Below are positions 34,697 through 43,534 of a DNA stretch of 44,889 nucleotides, in pieces. The stretch spans positions 1-44,889 of the forward strand of contig NZ_LASA01000075.1 of assembly GCF_001562015.1 (NCBI RefSeq), read 5' to 3'. The notes under the pieces were generated by a model. The model was given only the letters and a program-made list of their open reading frames with translations, did not search any database and had not been told where the DNA came from. A program made the position numbers and the translations under genes. The stretch's first letter is position 1; each line of letters begins with the position of its first letter. Source of the DNA: Endozoicomonas arenosclerae. GTDB lineage: Bacteria > Pseudomonadota > Gammaproteobacteria > Pseudomonadales > Endozoicomonadaceae.

Positions 34697-36172
34697 ATGA
34701 AACTTGCCGTTTTAACTGCGACAAGTACCGCTGTATTGATTGCTTCCGTCTCGACTGCCACTCTGGCAGATCAGCTTGAACAGTCAGAGCACCCCAGTGA
34801 CAATAGTCTGTCTCTGAAACTTCGCAATTATTACCAGGATCGCCAGCTCAAAGACTTTAAACAGTCGTACTATATAGAAACACTCCCAGACGGTACTCAG
34901 CGAAAGGTCAAGAACCATGACAAACAACAGGCATGGGGACAAGGCCTGGAAGTTAATTTTGAATCTGCTTATCTGGGATCACCTGAAGCAGGCATTGGGT
35001 TTGACTTTTCTTTATACGGTGGCCTGAAACTCCTGGGTGATAAAGATCGCTACGGCACCACAATATTGAAGCAGGATACACCTGAATACGATCCAGCCAA
35101 GCGTGAATACCTTGCCGATCAAAGCAGCTACGGAAAAGTGGGTCTGGCCAATATCAAAGGTTTTGCGGGTGACAACCATACCAATATCCATGCACATGCT
35201 GGATGGATATCTATTGAAAAGCCATTATTGAAGACTTACCACCGCCTGACCCCTACTAACTTCCAGGGTGCAAAAGCTGATGCCAAGCTGGGTGATTTTG
35301 ATCTTTATGGTGCCTGGACCAACAAGGTTTCCCTTTATAATCATGACAAAATGGAAGAATTTACCAGCAACAAGCCTGGTAAAGACGGGCGCTATAAGAA
35401 TCGAACCAAGATCGATTATATCTATACCGTGGGTGGCTCCTATGACCATGAATCTGGTTTTGGCGCTGACCTGGCTTACGCCGAAAGTGATTCTTACCTG
35501 AAGCTCTACCATGCCAACCTGAATTACACTTTCCTGCTGGCTGAAGAAACCTCCCTGTTTCTCGAAGGCCAGGTTTATCATGGCAAGGAAAACGGAGATA
35601 AATGGACGTCTGGCAACACCACTTTCGGTGGTTTCGATAAGGACGCCAACCTTTACAACCTGAATGCCAAGCTAACCTATGACATGTTGTCATTGAGTGC
35701 TTCCTACAGCCAGATCAAGGCAGAGAAAAACGATAGCCTGGGTTATTTTGACTACCACCTGGCCTATGAATCCGGTCATGATTATGACGATTTGGGTTAC
35801 TCCACAAAACGTCAGCTCTCAGATTTCAATTACAATGGCGAGCGGGTCTGGCAGGCTGGTGTTCAATACAGCTTTGACCAACTTGGCCTACCCGGGTTGA
35901 CCATGGGTTACACCTATACGCAGGGATCAGACATTGAGGCCACTAACATGGCAAGATTCCGTGATAAGTATAAGGAAACCGAGCATAACGTAGCCTTGGG
36001 TTACTCCTTCCAGCAAAAAGAGTTAAAAGGCTTAAGTGTTACCCTGCTTTATGCCCAGCACAAAGGGGATAAAGAGCTCAGCGAAATCAAGAATCAGGAC
36101 AAAGATGGCTATGAATATGAAGGTATGACCGACCTTCGCCTCTATGTTGATTATACTGTCAGCGTCTTTTAA
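34697..36172 (+). CDS. OprD-family outer-membrane porin (first of two)
   Basis: The 491-aa protein starts with a signal peptide (MKLAVLTATSTAVLIASVST, cleavage near ATLA-DQ) and ends YTVSVF, with the terminal Phe needed for outer-membrane insertion. The barrel shows alternating strands, and the HRLTPTNFQGAKADAKLGDF stretch (near 180-200) corresponds to the LLP/TPxxFxG motif of OprD porins, which is followed by the constriction loop. The family takes up amino acids, peptides or small carbon sources by 18-stranded monomeric barrels. The protein is longer than Pseudomonas OprD (about 420 mature) because of inserted loops. A paralogue follows 225 bases downstream. Confidence 0.75.
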   Translation: MKLAVLTATSTAVLIASVSTATLADQLEQSEHPSDNSLSLKLRNYYQDRQLKDFKQSYYIETLPDGTQRKVKNHDKQQAWGQGLEVNFESAYLGSPEAGIGFDFSLYGGLKLLGDKDRYGTTILKQDTPEYDPAKREYLADQSSYGKVGLANIKGFAGDNHTNIHAHAGWISIEKPLLKTYHRLTPTNFQGAKADAKLGDFDLYGAWTNKVSLYNHDKMEEFTSNKPGKDGRYKNRTKIDYIYTVGGSYDHESGFGADLAYAESDSYLKLYHANLNYTFLLAEETSLFLEGQVYHGKENGDKWTSGNTTFGGFDKDANLYNLNAKLTYDMLSLSASYSQIKAEKNDSLGYFDYHLAYESGHDYDDLGYSTKRQLSDFNYNGERVWQAGVQYSFDQLGLPGLTMGYTYTQGSDIEATNMARFRDKYKETEHNVALGYSFQQKELKGLSVTLLYAQHKGDKELSEIKNQDKDGYEYEGMTDLRLYVDYTVSVF

Positions 36173-36397
36173 AGCGCTTCTTGCCAGAAGTTCCTACGGG
36201 CATGGATGCCCCGCCCCCAGTTTCTTGCACCAAAAGATGTCATATTTCTGTAAACCCTGTTGCATCCTGTTCACGTTTGTATAAAAATCACCTTTAGCCC
36301 TATGGGGAGGTTTCGCAGTGCATTCCGTCCAAGCAGTACATGGATGATGAAACCAGGGCAAGAACACATATCTAAATACAGCAAGGAGCTGAAAATA

Positions 36398-37651
36398 ATG
36401 AAACTCGCACAGATCAGTGCACTGAGCGCTGCCATCTTTATGGCCACCTCTGCTCAGGCTAACGCCTTCCTGGACGACTCAAGCCTGAACCTGGAACTAG
36501 TTAATTACTCCCAGACCAAAACCGAAGATACAAGTAAGAAATACTCCACCTCTCAGTGGGCTCAGGGTATCAAGGCAGACTTCTCTTCTGGTTATTTCGA
36601 AAATATCGTAGGCCTGGATTTCAGTGCTTACTATTCTTTGAAACTGGGCGCTTCTCACGCTGACTTCGGCAACCCTGGACTGCTGAAAGTAGATAGCGAT
36701 GGTGAGTCGCACAGCTACGGTAAAACAGCTTACGCAATCAAGTTCAACCTGGCGGATATGGGTGAAGCGAAATACGGACGTATGTTTATCAGCACACCTT
36801 TATATGGCAACTCCTCAAGCCGGGTATTACCAGGCCTGAGTGAAGGGTTTTATGCCGACATTTCTGTTGCAGGACTGAGTGCACACACCGCCTGGATTCA
36901 AGAAATCAACAAAAGAGCTGAATCAGGGTTTGATGACTTTGAAGCCGATGGTGACAAGCAAGCCGTTAAGATTATAGGCGGCAGTTATGATTTCGGTAAC
37001 GGCTTACAACTCAGCGCCGACTATGGCACCCAGACCGACTTTGCGAAAAAGTATCTCACTGAAATCAGCTACTCCACCGAGCTGCAAGGTGTCGACTTGG
37101 GCGTTGCAGGTCAATATGCAAAATTCAGCTCTCAGGGGTATTTGCAAGATGCCCTTAAAGCTGATCCAGCTCAAGATACCAGCCAATACGCATACGGTCT
37201 GAAAGTGACAGCGGGCATTGCACAAGCAAATTTTGGTATTGCTTATACCAAAGTTGAAAGCTCTGATGCCACAGAGAACTTTATTGCAGGTTGGCAAGCC
37301 GGAACAACCCCTAAGGACATGGCTGCGGATGACAGCTACTTTGGCTATAACTCCATCCAGATTTCTGACTTCAACACCAGTGGTCAAAAAGCCTGGGGAT
37401 TCACAGCCGGTTACGATTTTGCAGAATTTGTTGACGGTCTGACTGTTGAAGGTATTTACGTCATAGGTGACACAAAGACTGCGGACGAAACCGAATACAA
37501 CATCGACGTAAACTATGCAATCCCGCAGGTTGAAGGTCTGACCGCTCGCCTGAGATACGCTAAAAATACTGTAGACCCATCAGGCAGCGGCGATGATACA
37601 GTAACAACTGACACCCGCATCATCCTTAAGTACAACATCGCTGTATTCTAA
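36398..37651 (+). CDS. OprD-family outer-membrane porin (second of two)
   Basis: The 417-aa protein starts at ATG 36398, with AAGGAG about 9 bases upstream. A longer in-frame frame from 36260 has no signal sequence and is rejected. The signal peptide ends SAQA-NA. The N-terminal strands (LNLELVNYSQTK, WAQGIKADFSSGYF, IVGLDFSAYYSLKLG) and the SSSRVLPGLSEGFYADISVA segment (near 143-162) match the OprD pattern SRLLPxxFxG, and the last residues YNIAVF end in Phe. It shares order of strands and the signal type with the upstream porin, so the two arose by duplication, though they differ much in loops. An intrinsic terminator follows. Confidence 0.82.
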   Translation: MKLAQISALSAAIFMATSAQANAFLDDSSLNLELVNYSQTKTEDTSKKYSTSQWAQGIKADFSSGYFENIVGLDFSAYYSLKLGASHADFGNPGLLKVDSDGESHSYGKTAYAIKFNLADMGEAKYGRMFISTPLYGNSSSRVLPGLSEGFYADISVAGLSAHTAWIQEINKRAESGFDDFEADGDKQAVKIIGGSYDFGNGLQLSADYGTQTDFAKKYLTEISYSTELQGVDLGVAGQYAKFSSQGYLQDALKADPAQDTSQYAYGLKVTAGIAQANFGIAYTKVESSDATENFIAGWQAGTTPKDMAADDSYFGYNSIQISDFNTSGQKAWGFTAGYDFAEFVDGLTVEGIYVIGDTKTADETEYNIDVNYAIPQVEGLTARLRYAKNTVDPSGSGDDTVTTDTRIILKYNIAVF

Positions 37652-37676
37652 TTTTGAAACCAGCGACTTGATGTGT

Positions 37677-37707
37677 AAAAGCCTCTGCCAATGCAGGGGC
37701 TTTTTTT
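37677..37707 (+). terminator. Intrinsic terminator of the second porin gene
   Basis: AAAGCCTCTGC-CAAT-GCAGGGGCTTT forms an 11-bp stem (one G-T) with a 4-nt loop, followed by seven T's, 26 bases after the porin stop. Confidence 0.92.
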
Positions 37708-37757
37708 ATGCTTTAGAAAAAAGCACTTTATCAACCATTAAAAAACACCCAAACACT

Positions 37758-37781
37758 AAAAAGGGAGGCTGAATGCCTCCC
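37758..37781 (-). terminator. Intrinsic terminator of the HU-like gene
   Basis: On the minus strand GGGAGGC-ATTCA-GCCTCCC is a perfect 7-bp GC-rich hairpin followed by TTTTT, 42 bases after the HU-like gene's stop. Together with the porin terminator it insulates the convergent pair. Confidence 0.88.
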
Positions 37782-37823
37782 CTGATGGACTTCGAAAACG
37801 CTAGAAATAAACGGCCAACCTCA

Positions 37824-38165
37824 TCAGGTGGTGGCATATTCCTTAAGCTTTTTCAACGGACGAACCTTAACCTGAATACTGGCAGGCTTGGCAGGCACAT
37901 CCATTAACTCGCCAGGCTTGAACGGATTAGGCACACCTTTTTTGGCTTTTTGAGCCGGTTTCTTTCTGGTTACAATCTTGAGCAGTCCCGGAAGAGTGAA
38001 CTCGCCACAACCCCGCTTTTTAATATGACGCTCAACCAGTATTCCCAATTCTTCCAGTACAGCGCCCACTTCTTTTCGACTCAAACCGGTATTTTCTGAA
38101 ATATCAGCAAGAATCTGGGTTTTACTGTACTTATCCTTGATAGCTGCGGCTTTCTTCGCTGCCAT
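37824..38165 (-). CDS. HU/IHF-family DNA-binding protein
   Basis: The 113-aa protein starts at ATG 38165, with AGGAG about 9 bases upstream; an in-frame start at 38249 would add 28 residues that do not look like HU. A Lys/Ala-rich lead (MAAKKAAAIKDKYSKTQILA) precedes the HU fold: helices DISENTGLSRKEVGAVLEEL and LGILVERHIKK, then a beta arm with GCGEFTLPGLLKIVTRKKPA and FKPGELMDVPAKPAS. The arm Pro and the GExxxxxAKP end are conserved. It is longer than HU (90 aa) and resembles a distinct HU-like subfamily in marine gammaproteobacteria. It probably shapes nucleoid DNA. Confidence 0.87.
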   Translation of the reverse strand: MAAKKAAAIKDKYSKTQILADISENTGLSRKEVGAVLEELGILVERHIKKRGCGEFTLPGLLKIVTRKKPAQKAKKGVPNPFKPGELMDVPAKPASIQVKVRPLKKLKEYATT

Positions 38166-38429
38166 ACTTTTACTCTCCTGATGGTTTTCCCTGTAAATTA
38201 CCTTCCGCACCTGCGGATTGTGATCTGCCACTTCACCAGGCTGATTCAATGTCTCATGAGGCGAGCCCGAAAAAATCGGACATTAAACTTCCCTGACCTC
38301 ACAAAGCCTGTAAAACAAGACTTTTGAAACATCTGAAATCACTATAACAAGTGATTTTTTCCAGTGGTAGTCTTTTTTTTCACCTTTTTTCATTGCTGCA
38401 GCCCTTTATATTCGGTGTATAGAAAGAGT
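38166..38429. other. AT-rich gap upstream of the HU-like gene
   Basis: These bases and the leader that follows hold no ORF with coding character. The region has several T-runs on the plus strand (38371-38378, 38384-38389) without GC-rich hairpins. It must carry the HU-like promoter on the minus strand; no convincing -35/-10 pair is visible. Confidence 0.35.
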
Positions 38430-38458
38430 TTGAGATAGAAGCTCAATGGCGTTACATT
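38430..38458 (+). promoter_or_regulatory. Candidate sigma-70 promoter of the cold-shock fusion gene
   Basis: TTGAGA (38430-38435), a 17-bp spacer and TACATT (38453-38458) match the consensus in spacing and in four to five of six bases each. Transcription from here would give a leader of about 230 bases before the TTG start at 38697. Long leaders are typical of cold-shock genes, where they fold differently at low temperature. Confidence 0.4.
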
Positions 38459-38696
38459 AACTCTTACAGCAGTGTTACGCTGTGGCTTTTTATGGCCCGG
38501 TTTTACCCACACTGAAATGACTGCAGTACAGATTTAACAGCATTCCCATTATTTCGGGAGGCAGTCTTTTCTTTAAGAGCCGACCATAAAAAGCTTTATT
38601 GATGTTTTACCAGGGTTAAGGCATTCGTTTGAGCCGTCAGGCCGGATACCCACGTATTTTTCAGTCACACTCATAACAACCAAAAGGACTCAGTAC

Positions 38697-39314
38697 TTGA
38701 AACATCTGAAATTTATCCACATGATCCTAGGCATCCTTTCACTGGCAGCATTAATTGTGGAAGGGTCCATCCTCAATGTGCTGCTGGGCGGTGCTTTGGC
38801 TATTGCCTCAGCCACCATGCTGTTATTGACAGCGGCATTGATCCACCTCTGCCTTGGCTGCTACCTGACTGTCTATCACTGCAAAAAGTCCTATGTGCAG
38901 ACTCTGGCTTCTGTGATGCTGATAGCCGCTACGGTATTAAGTGGCTGGGTGCTCTTCACACATCAGGTTCCTGCTATTGGCTTTGAGCCCGGACAGCTTT
39001 CTTCTCTGCTGCTTGTAGCGGGTGTATTGCTTCATGTAGCCATTAACCTGAAAGCACTGAATCCTGGCAGCACTGGACCTGTAGAAATCATTGACTCCGA
39101 CAGAGAGACCGGAACAGTAAAATGGTTCAATGTTTCAAAAGGGTTTGGCTTTATCACCAGAGATATTGGTGAGGATGTGTTTGTTCACTATCGCGCTATC
39201 CGCGGAGAAGGTCACCGCACCCTTTCTGAAGGTCAGCGTGTAGAGTTTATAGTGGTAGAAAAAGACAAAGGTCTTCAAGCAGAAGACGTCATTGCAGCGC
39301 CAAGGGGCCGCTAA
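38697..39314 (+). CDS. Membrane protein fused to a C-terminal cold-shock domain
   Basis: The 205-aa protein starts at TTG 38697 with AAGGA 8 bases upstream. Residues 1 to about 125 hold four hydrophobic helices (about 8-28, 30-58, 68-90, 97-120). Residues about 137-203 are a complete cold-shock domain: [20 protein letters not shown] with RNP1 KGFGFI, RNP2 DVFVHY, and a VIAAPRGR end. Cold-shock domains bind single-stranded RNA/DNA. The domain order (membrane part first) is opposite to the better known CSD-DUF1294 proteins. The protein should be anchored in the inner membrane with its nucleic-acid-binding domain in the cytoplasm. Confidence 0.87.
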   Translation: MKHLKFIHMILGILSLAALIVEGSILNVLLGGALAIASATMLLLTAALIHLCLGCYLTVYHCKKSYVQTLASVMLIAATVLSGWVLFTHQVPAIGFEPGQLSSLLLVAGVLLHVAINLKALNPGSTGPVEIIDSDRETGTVKWFNVSKGFGFITRDIGEDVFVHYRAIRGEGHRTLSEGQRVEFIVVEKDKGLQAEDVIAAPRGR

Positions 39315-39327
39315 CTTCCGCATATAT

Positions 39328-39348
39328 GAACGGGGCTTAGCCCCGTTC
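39328..39348. terminator. GC-rich hairpin between convergent cold-shock and slyX genes
   Basis: GAACGGGGC-TTA-GCCCCGTTC is a perfect 9-bp stem with a 3-nt loop, 13 bases after the cold-shock gene and 24 bases before the slyX stop. No T-run is present on either side, so it is a putative bidirectional stop or mRNA-end structure. Confidence 0.6.
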
Positions 39349-39372
39349 TACTTCACAGCCAGCTCCTCACAC

Positions 39373-39573
39373 TCAGTAATGAGGTGGCGCACTCTCTTCC
39401 TGTTCTTCCAGCTGTGAGCTGGCCATAGCCATTAGCTGCTTCTTCAACTGAGCCATTTCCTGCTTCAGATGATCCATTTCCTGCTGCTGGCGAGTCACCA
39501 CCTCATTGAGCTGGGCCACTGTATCTTCCTGAAAGCTGACCTGGGTTTGTAGCTCAATCAGTTCTTCATTCAT
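39373..39573 (-). CDS. slyX: SlyX-family protein
   Basis: The small protein (66 aa from the ATG at 39571-39573, with GGGG 8 bases upstream; an in-frame ATG six codons earlier overlaps the HIT stop region) is almost wholly a coiled coil: MNEELIELQTQVSFQEDTVA then QLNEVVTRQQQEMDHLKQEM, ending in PPHY, the SlyX C-terminal signature. Function is unknown. It lies 14 bases after the HIT-domain gene and forms an operon with it. Confidence 0.9.
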   Translation of the reverse strand: MNEELIELQTQVSFQEDTVAQLNEVVTRQQQEMDHLKQEMAQLKKQLMAMASSQLEEQEESAPPHY

Positions 39574-39587
39574 CGCAAGTACCCCAA

Positions 39588-40004
39588 TCATTCAAAACAG
39601 CTGAACAGTGTTTCCAGCTTTTTCTTGATCTCACTTACCTGAGCCTTGTCATAAGGCTTGGCTGGCTGCTGCCCCCAAACCGGATTTGGCCAGGCAACAT
39701 CATTTTCATAGCGCACAATATGATGGATATGCAGCTGTTTAACAACATTCCCAAGAGCCGCCACATTCATTTTGTCCGCTTCAAAAACATCATTAAGAAT
39801 GGCCGCGGTCAATGACGACTCACAGGCCAACTGGAGTTGCTGCTCTTCATCCAGGTGAAACACCTCATGCACACCCGCCACTCTGGGGACCAGAATAAAC
39901 CAGGGATACTGAGAGTCATTCATCAGCAAAACACGGCATAGAGGAAGATCCCCCATCACAAAGCAGTCCGTCTCCAGTCTGTCATCCAGCTGAAATTCGC
40001 CCAT
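39588..40004 (-). CDS. HIT-domain (histidine triad) protein
   Basis: The 138-aa protein belongs to the HIT superfamily of nucleotide hydrolases/transferases. The core shows LLMNDSQYPWFILVPR, the helix LTAAILNDVFEADKMNVAAL and the triad segment QLHIHHIVRY (about residues 90-99), followed by DVAWPNPVWG. The canonical HxHxH motif is changed to QLHIHH, a variant common in this gammaproteobacterial subgroup, with the central His pair kept. Substrate is unknown. It is divergent from proS and upstream of slyX. Confidence 0.9.
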   Translation of the reverse strand: MGEFQLDDRLETDCFVMGDLPLCRVLLMNDSQYPWFILVPRVAGVHEVFHLDEEQQLQLACESSLTAAILNDVFEADKMNVAALGNVVKQLHIHHIVRYENDVAWPNPVWGQQPAKPYDKAQVSEIKKKLETLFSCFE

Positions 40005-40026
40005 AATTTACTCCGATTTAGCCGAG

Positions 40027-40055
40027 TTGCCAGTAATAATTGCCAGCACTATATC
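40027..40055 (+). promoter_or_regulatory. Candidate sigma-70 promoter of proS
   Basis: TTGCCA (40027-40032), a 17-bp spacer and TATATC (40050-40055) lie in the divergent gap between the HIT gene and proS, about 108 bases before the proS ATG. Confidence 0.4.
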
Positions 40056-40162
40056 TAACCTGCTGACGAAATTCGACCGCGATTCGCTCAGTAGCCATGA
40101 CGTCTCTGCACAACCGTAGTAAAATGCCGCTTTTGCGTTTTGATAACCGGATAACTGAGCAC

Positions 40163-41878
40163 ATGCGTACTAGTCAATCCTTGATCTCAACCCTCAAGGA
40201 AACACCCTCCGACGCCGTAGTCGTCAGCCATCAGCTGATGCTGCGAGCAGGCATGATCCGAAAACTGGCTTCCGGTCTCTACAGCTGGATGCCCATGGGT
40301 CTGCGTGTTCTCCAGAAAGTAGAGAACATTGTTCGTCAAGAGATGAACCGCTCCGGCGCACAGGAAGTTCTGCTGCCGGCTGTGCAACCTGCGGAACTCT
40401 GGCAGGAGACCGGCCGCTGGGATAAGTTCGGTCCGGAGCTGCTCAGATTCAAGGATCGTCACCAGCGCGACTTTGTTCTTGGGCCAACCCATGAAGAAGT
40501 CATCACCGACATGGTTCGTGACACCGTGAACAGCTACAAGCAGCTGCCCATGAACCTGTATCAGATCCAGACCAAGTTCCGTGACGAAATCCGCCCTCGC
40601 TTTGGCTTGATGCGTGGTCGTGAGTTCATCATGAAGGACGCCTACTCATTCCACTCCAGCGACGAGTGCCTGAGTCGTGAATACCAGAATATGCACGACA
40701 CCTATAACCGCATCTTCACCCGCCTGGGTCTGAATTTCAGAGCCGTAGAAGCAGATACAGGCTCTATTGGTGGCAGTGCCTCCCATGAAATTCATGTTCT
40801 GGCGGATTCTGGTGAAGACGCTATCGTCTTCAGTGACCAGAGTGAATACGCAGCCAACATTGAGAAAGCAGAAGCCTTGGCACCTGCAAATGATCGTGCT
40901 GCGCCTGCTGAAGAAATGCGTGTTGTAGATACTCCAGATGCAAAAACCATTGCTGCACTGGTAGAACAGTTTGACCTTCCTGTTGAGAAAACTGTTAAAA
41001 CCCTGATTGTTGCCGCTGACGAAGAATCAGAAGCCGACTTTGTTGCCCTGATGGTCCGTGGCGATCACGAGCTGAACGAAATCAAAGCAGAAAAACTGCC
41101 CGAAGTTGCTGTTCCTCTGCGCTTTGCCACAGAAGATGAGATCAAAGCCATTATGGGAGCAGGTCCAGGCTCCCTCGGCCCTGTAGGCATCAAGATTCCC
41201 TGCATCGTTGACCACACTGTTGCTGTCATGTCTGACTTTGGTGCTGGCGCTAATATTGATGGCAAGCATCACTTCGGCATCAACTGGGAGCGTGACGCCT
41301 CCTTCGAACGAGCAGAAGATCTGAGAAATATCGTAGAAGGTGACCCAAGCCCATGCGGCAATGGCACTCTGGAAATCAAACGCGGCATTGAAGTCGGTCA
41401 TATCTTCCAGCTGGGTACGGTCTATGCCGAGTCTATGAATGCCTCTGTTCTTGATGAGAACGGCAAGTCAGTTACCATGGCTATGGGGTGCTATGGACTG
41501 GGTGTTTCTCGCGTTGTTGCAGCTGCGATTGAGCAAAATCACGACGACCGTGGCATCATCTGGCCAGAAAGCATTGCGCCTTTCCAGGTAGCCATTGTCG
41601 GCCTGAAGATTGAGAAGTCTGAAGCTGTACGCGAAGCCGCCGAAAAACTCTATAACGAGCTGACTGAAGCCGGTTACGATGTCCTTCTGGACGATCGCAA
41701 AGCCAGCCCGGGTGTAAAGTTTGCCGATATGGAACTGATCGGTATCCCACACCGGGTCGTGCTGAGCGATAGAGGACTGGCTAACGGTCAGGTAGAATAC
41801 AAATACCGCAAGGCAGCAGATCGCGAAGACGTGGCACTCAGTGAAATTTCGGACTTTCTTAAGGAACGTCTGGCCTGA
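40163..41878 (+). CDS. proS: Prolyl-tRNA synthetase
   Basis: Class II synthetase with editing function. The start at ATG 40163 gives [20 protein letters not shown], matching other bacterial ProRS; a longer frame from 40097 adds 22 unrelated residues. The 571 aa include motif 1 near [17 protein letters not shown], motif 2 with [20 protein letters not shown], the bacterial INS editing domain (about 230-390, with the [10 protein letters not shown] segment), motif 3 [14 protein letters not shown], and the anticodon-binding domain (about 470-571). Length equals that of E. coli ProS (572). It is followed by an overlapping lytic transglycosylase gene. Confidence 0.98.
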   Translation: MRTSQSLISTLKETPSDAVVVSHQLMLRAGMIRKLASGLYSWMPMGLRVLQKVENIVRQEMNRSGAQEVLLPAVQPAELWQETGRWDKFGPELLRFKDRHQRDFVLGPTHEEVITDMVRDTVNSYKQLPMNLYQIQTKFRDEIRPRFGLMRGREFIMKDAYSFHSSDECLSREYQNMHDTYNRIFTRLGLNFRAVEADTGSIGGSASHEIHVLADSGEDAIVFSDQSEYAANIEKAEALAPANDRAAPAEEMRVVDTPDAKTIAALVEQFDLPVEKTVKTLIVAADEESEADFVALMVRGDHELNEIKAEKLPEVAVPLRFATEDEIKAIMGAGPGSLGPVGIKIPCIVDHTVAVMSDFGAGANIDGKHHFGINWERDASFERAEDLRNIVEGDPSPCGNGTLEIKRGIEVGHIFQLGTVYAESMNASVLDENGKSVTMAMGCYGLGVSRVVAAAIEQNHDDRGIIWPESIAPFQVAIVGLKIEKSEAVREAAEKLYNELTEAGYDVLLDDRKASPGVKFADMELIGIPHRVVLSDRGLANGQVEYKYRKAADREDVALSEISDFLKERLA

Positions 41879-42482
41879 AGTAAATAGCAAACGGCCGTCG
41901 TTTTATAACAAAAACAACCTGATCAAAGGTTTGGCCTTTACCCTTCTGCTTTCTCCAGCACCCAGCTGGAGTCAGCAGAAAGTGGATGAAGGACTCAGGA
42001 TCTATCTGGAAGAAGCCCTCAGTACCACCGAGAGCTTCTCAGACCGTTTCGAAGCGGAAGTCTGGCTGGTCGACATGTCCAGCCGACTGAAGCCATTTAT
42101 GAAGCATCAAACTCAGCGACAACGTCTCGAGCTGCTCAAAAACATCCATAAAAAAGCGACTGACGCCAAGCTTTCTCCCGAATTAGTACTTGCTCTGATT
42201 CAGACAGAATCATCCTTTGACCGCTTTGCAGTGTCTTCTGCCGGCGCACAAGGCCTGATGCAGATCATGCCCTTCTGGAAAGACGTCATTGGCCGCCCAC
42301 AGGACAACCTCACTGACATTGAAACCAACCTGAAGTATGGCAGCCATATCCTCAGCTACTACCTGGAAAAAGAAAAAGGCAACCTGACCCGAGCTTTAGC
42401 TCGTTACAACGGCAGCCTGGGTAAAACCTGGTATCCAGAGAGAGTCTATAAAAACTGGGATCGCCATTGGCGGAATGATTGA
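41841..42482 (+). CDS. Lytic transglycosylase (SLT-type), periplasmic
   Basis: The frame overlaps proS by 38 bases from GTG 41841, the only start found that keeps the signal region; no good RBS is seen, so the exact start is uncertain. After about 25 polar residues comes a hydrophobic signal segment ([18 protein letters not shown]). The SLT domain (about 105-213) has [20 protein letters not shown] with catalytic Glu at about 123, then [23 protein letters not shown] and [10 protein letters not shown]. Such enzymes cleave peptidoglycan with formation of 1,6-anhydromuramic acid. Its location after proS is a conserved pairing in several gammaproteobacteria. Confidence 0.88.
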   Translation: MKFRTFLRNVWPEVNSKRPSFYNKNNLIKGLAFTLLLSPAPSWSQQKVDEGLRIYLEEALSTTESFSDRFEAEVWLVDMSSRLKPFMKHQTQRQRLELLKNIHKKATDAKLSPELVLALIQTESSFDRFAVSSAGAQGLMQIMPFWKDVIGRPQDNLTDIETNLKYGSHILSYYLEKEKGNLTRALARYNGSLGKTWYPERVYKNWDRHWRND

Positions 42483-42491
42483 CCACTGAAT

Positions 42492-43373
42492 TCAAAGTTT
42501 CAGCTTTGGCTGGATGAAATTCAGAAAAGCAGAAACCCTACCGGAAACAGCTGACGATTTATAATAAACAGCATTCACCTGTTCACGAGCGGTATTTGCC
42601 AGCAAATCAGATTCCAAAAGTGACACCAGTCGTCCACTCTCAATATCACCATTGACCATAAAGCCCGACAGACAGGCTATTCCATTACCCGCCAATGCCA
42701 GCTGCCGGACAGCCTCGCCGTTACTGGAAGAGAGATCAGGTGAAATGCTCTCCATTCCTTTCAATGGCCATTCATTTAATACCTTGGCACCGGTAAAGCC
42801 GATTAAACAATGCTGACTCAGATCATTTACAGACTCTGGTCTACCACTAATCTCCAGATACTCTGGTGACGCCACAATATGAAGTGAGCTTCTGCCAAGA
42901 TGTCGTGCATGAAGGGTTGAGTCGTTTAGCTGGCCAATCCTGATGGCCACATCTGTTCGCTTCTCCAGAAGATCAACAAACCCCTCATTGGAAGTCATCT
43001 CTAACTTAATATCAGGGTATGCCCGCTTAAAAGGCTGAACCAGAGGTATCAGCTGATGCAATACAAAAGGGCTGACAGCATCTACCCGCAAGGTTCCTTT
43101 TGGTCTAGCCCCCTGCTCTACAATCTCTTCCTCAGCCTTTTCCACTGTGTACAGCCCGGATCGTACTGCATCAATGAAAACCTGACCTTCCTGTGTGATT
43201 GAAACTTGCCTGGTAGTTCGATTCAGCAAAGAAACGCCTAGTTGAGTTTCTACCCTTGAAACAGCCCTGGAAACTTTTGCTACCTGCACATCCAAAGTTT
43301 TTGCTGCTGCAGAAAAACCTCCGGTATCCACCACCGCCAACAGTATCTCCAAATCATCTGACCGAGTTCGCAT
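42492..43373 (-). CDS. LysR-family transcriptional regulator
   Basis: The 293-aa protein has the N-terminal winged helix (about 1-60: DDLEILLAVVDTGGFSAAAK, then VSRAVSRVETQLGVSLLNRT) and a C-terminal substrate-binding domain (about 88-293, with GTLRVDAVSPFVLHQLIPLV and an EMTSNEGFVDLLEKRTDVAI segment) of the CrgA-like class. It is divergent from the MFS transporter across 161 bases, an arrangement in which LysR proteins usually control the neighbour. The effector is unknown. Length is normal. Confidence 0.94.
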   Translation of the reverse strand: MRTRSDDLEILLAVVDTGGFSAAAKTLDVQVAKVSRAVSRVETQLGVSLLNRTTRQVSITQEGQVFIDAVRSGLYTVEKAEEEIVEQGARPKGTLRVDAVSPFVLHQLIPLVQPFKRAYPDIKLEMTSNEGFVDLLEKRTDVAIRIGQLNDSTLHARHLGRSSLHIVASPEYLEISGRPESVNDLSQHCLIGFTGAKVLNEWPLKGMESISPDLSSSNGEAVRQLALAGNGIACLSGFMVNGDIESGRLVSLLESDLLANTAREQVNAVYYKSSAVSGRVSAFLNFIQPKLKL

Positions 43374-43477
43374 ATTAAGCCCTGCACTAACACTGAATTA
43401 TTGCAGAATATAGAAAAATCATTTGCGATTTACACTGTTTTTCACAACGAATTTGTTCTCCAGAATGCTTGCCATCA

Positions 43478-43507
43478 AATCATGACTCGAACGATCCGGT
43501 CATGATT
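43478..43507. promoter_or_regulatory. Perfect 9-bp dyad, candidate operator of the LysR/MFS pair
   Basis: AATCATGAC (43478-43486) and GTCATGATT (43499-43507) are perfect inverted arms with a 12-base spacer, 27 bases upstream of the transporter ATG and 104 bases from the regulator start. The size and dyad symmetry suit a regulator dimer site. The T-N11-A LysR box is not unambiguous, so another regulator is possible. Confidence 0.5.
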
Positions 43508-43534
43508 CATGCTTGAAAATTGAGGACAAAATAC

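Noticed and set aside
36260-36397. N-terminal extension of the second porin from 36260
   Set aside because: The extension is not signal-like, while the ATG at 36398 has AAGGAG and a standard signal peptide.
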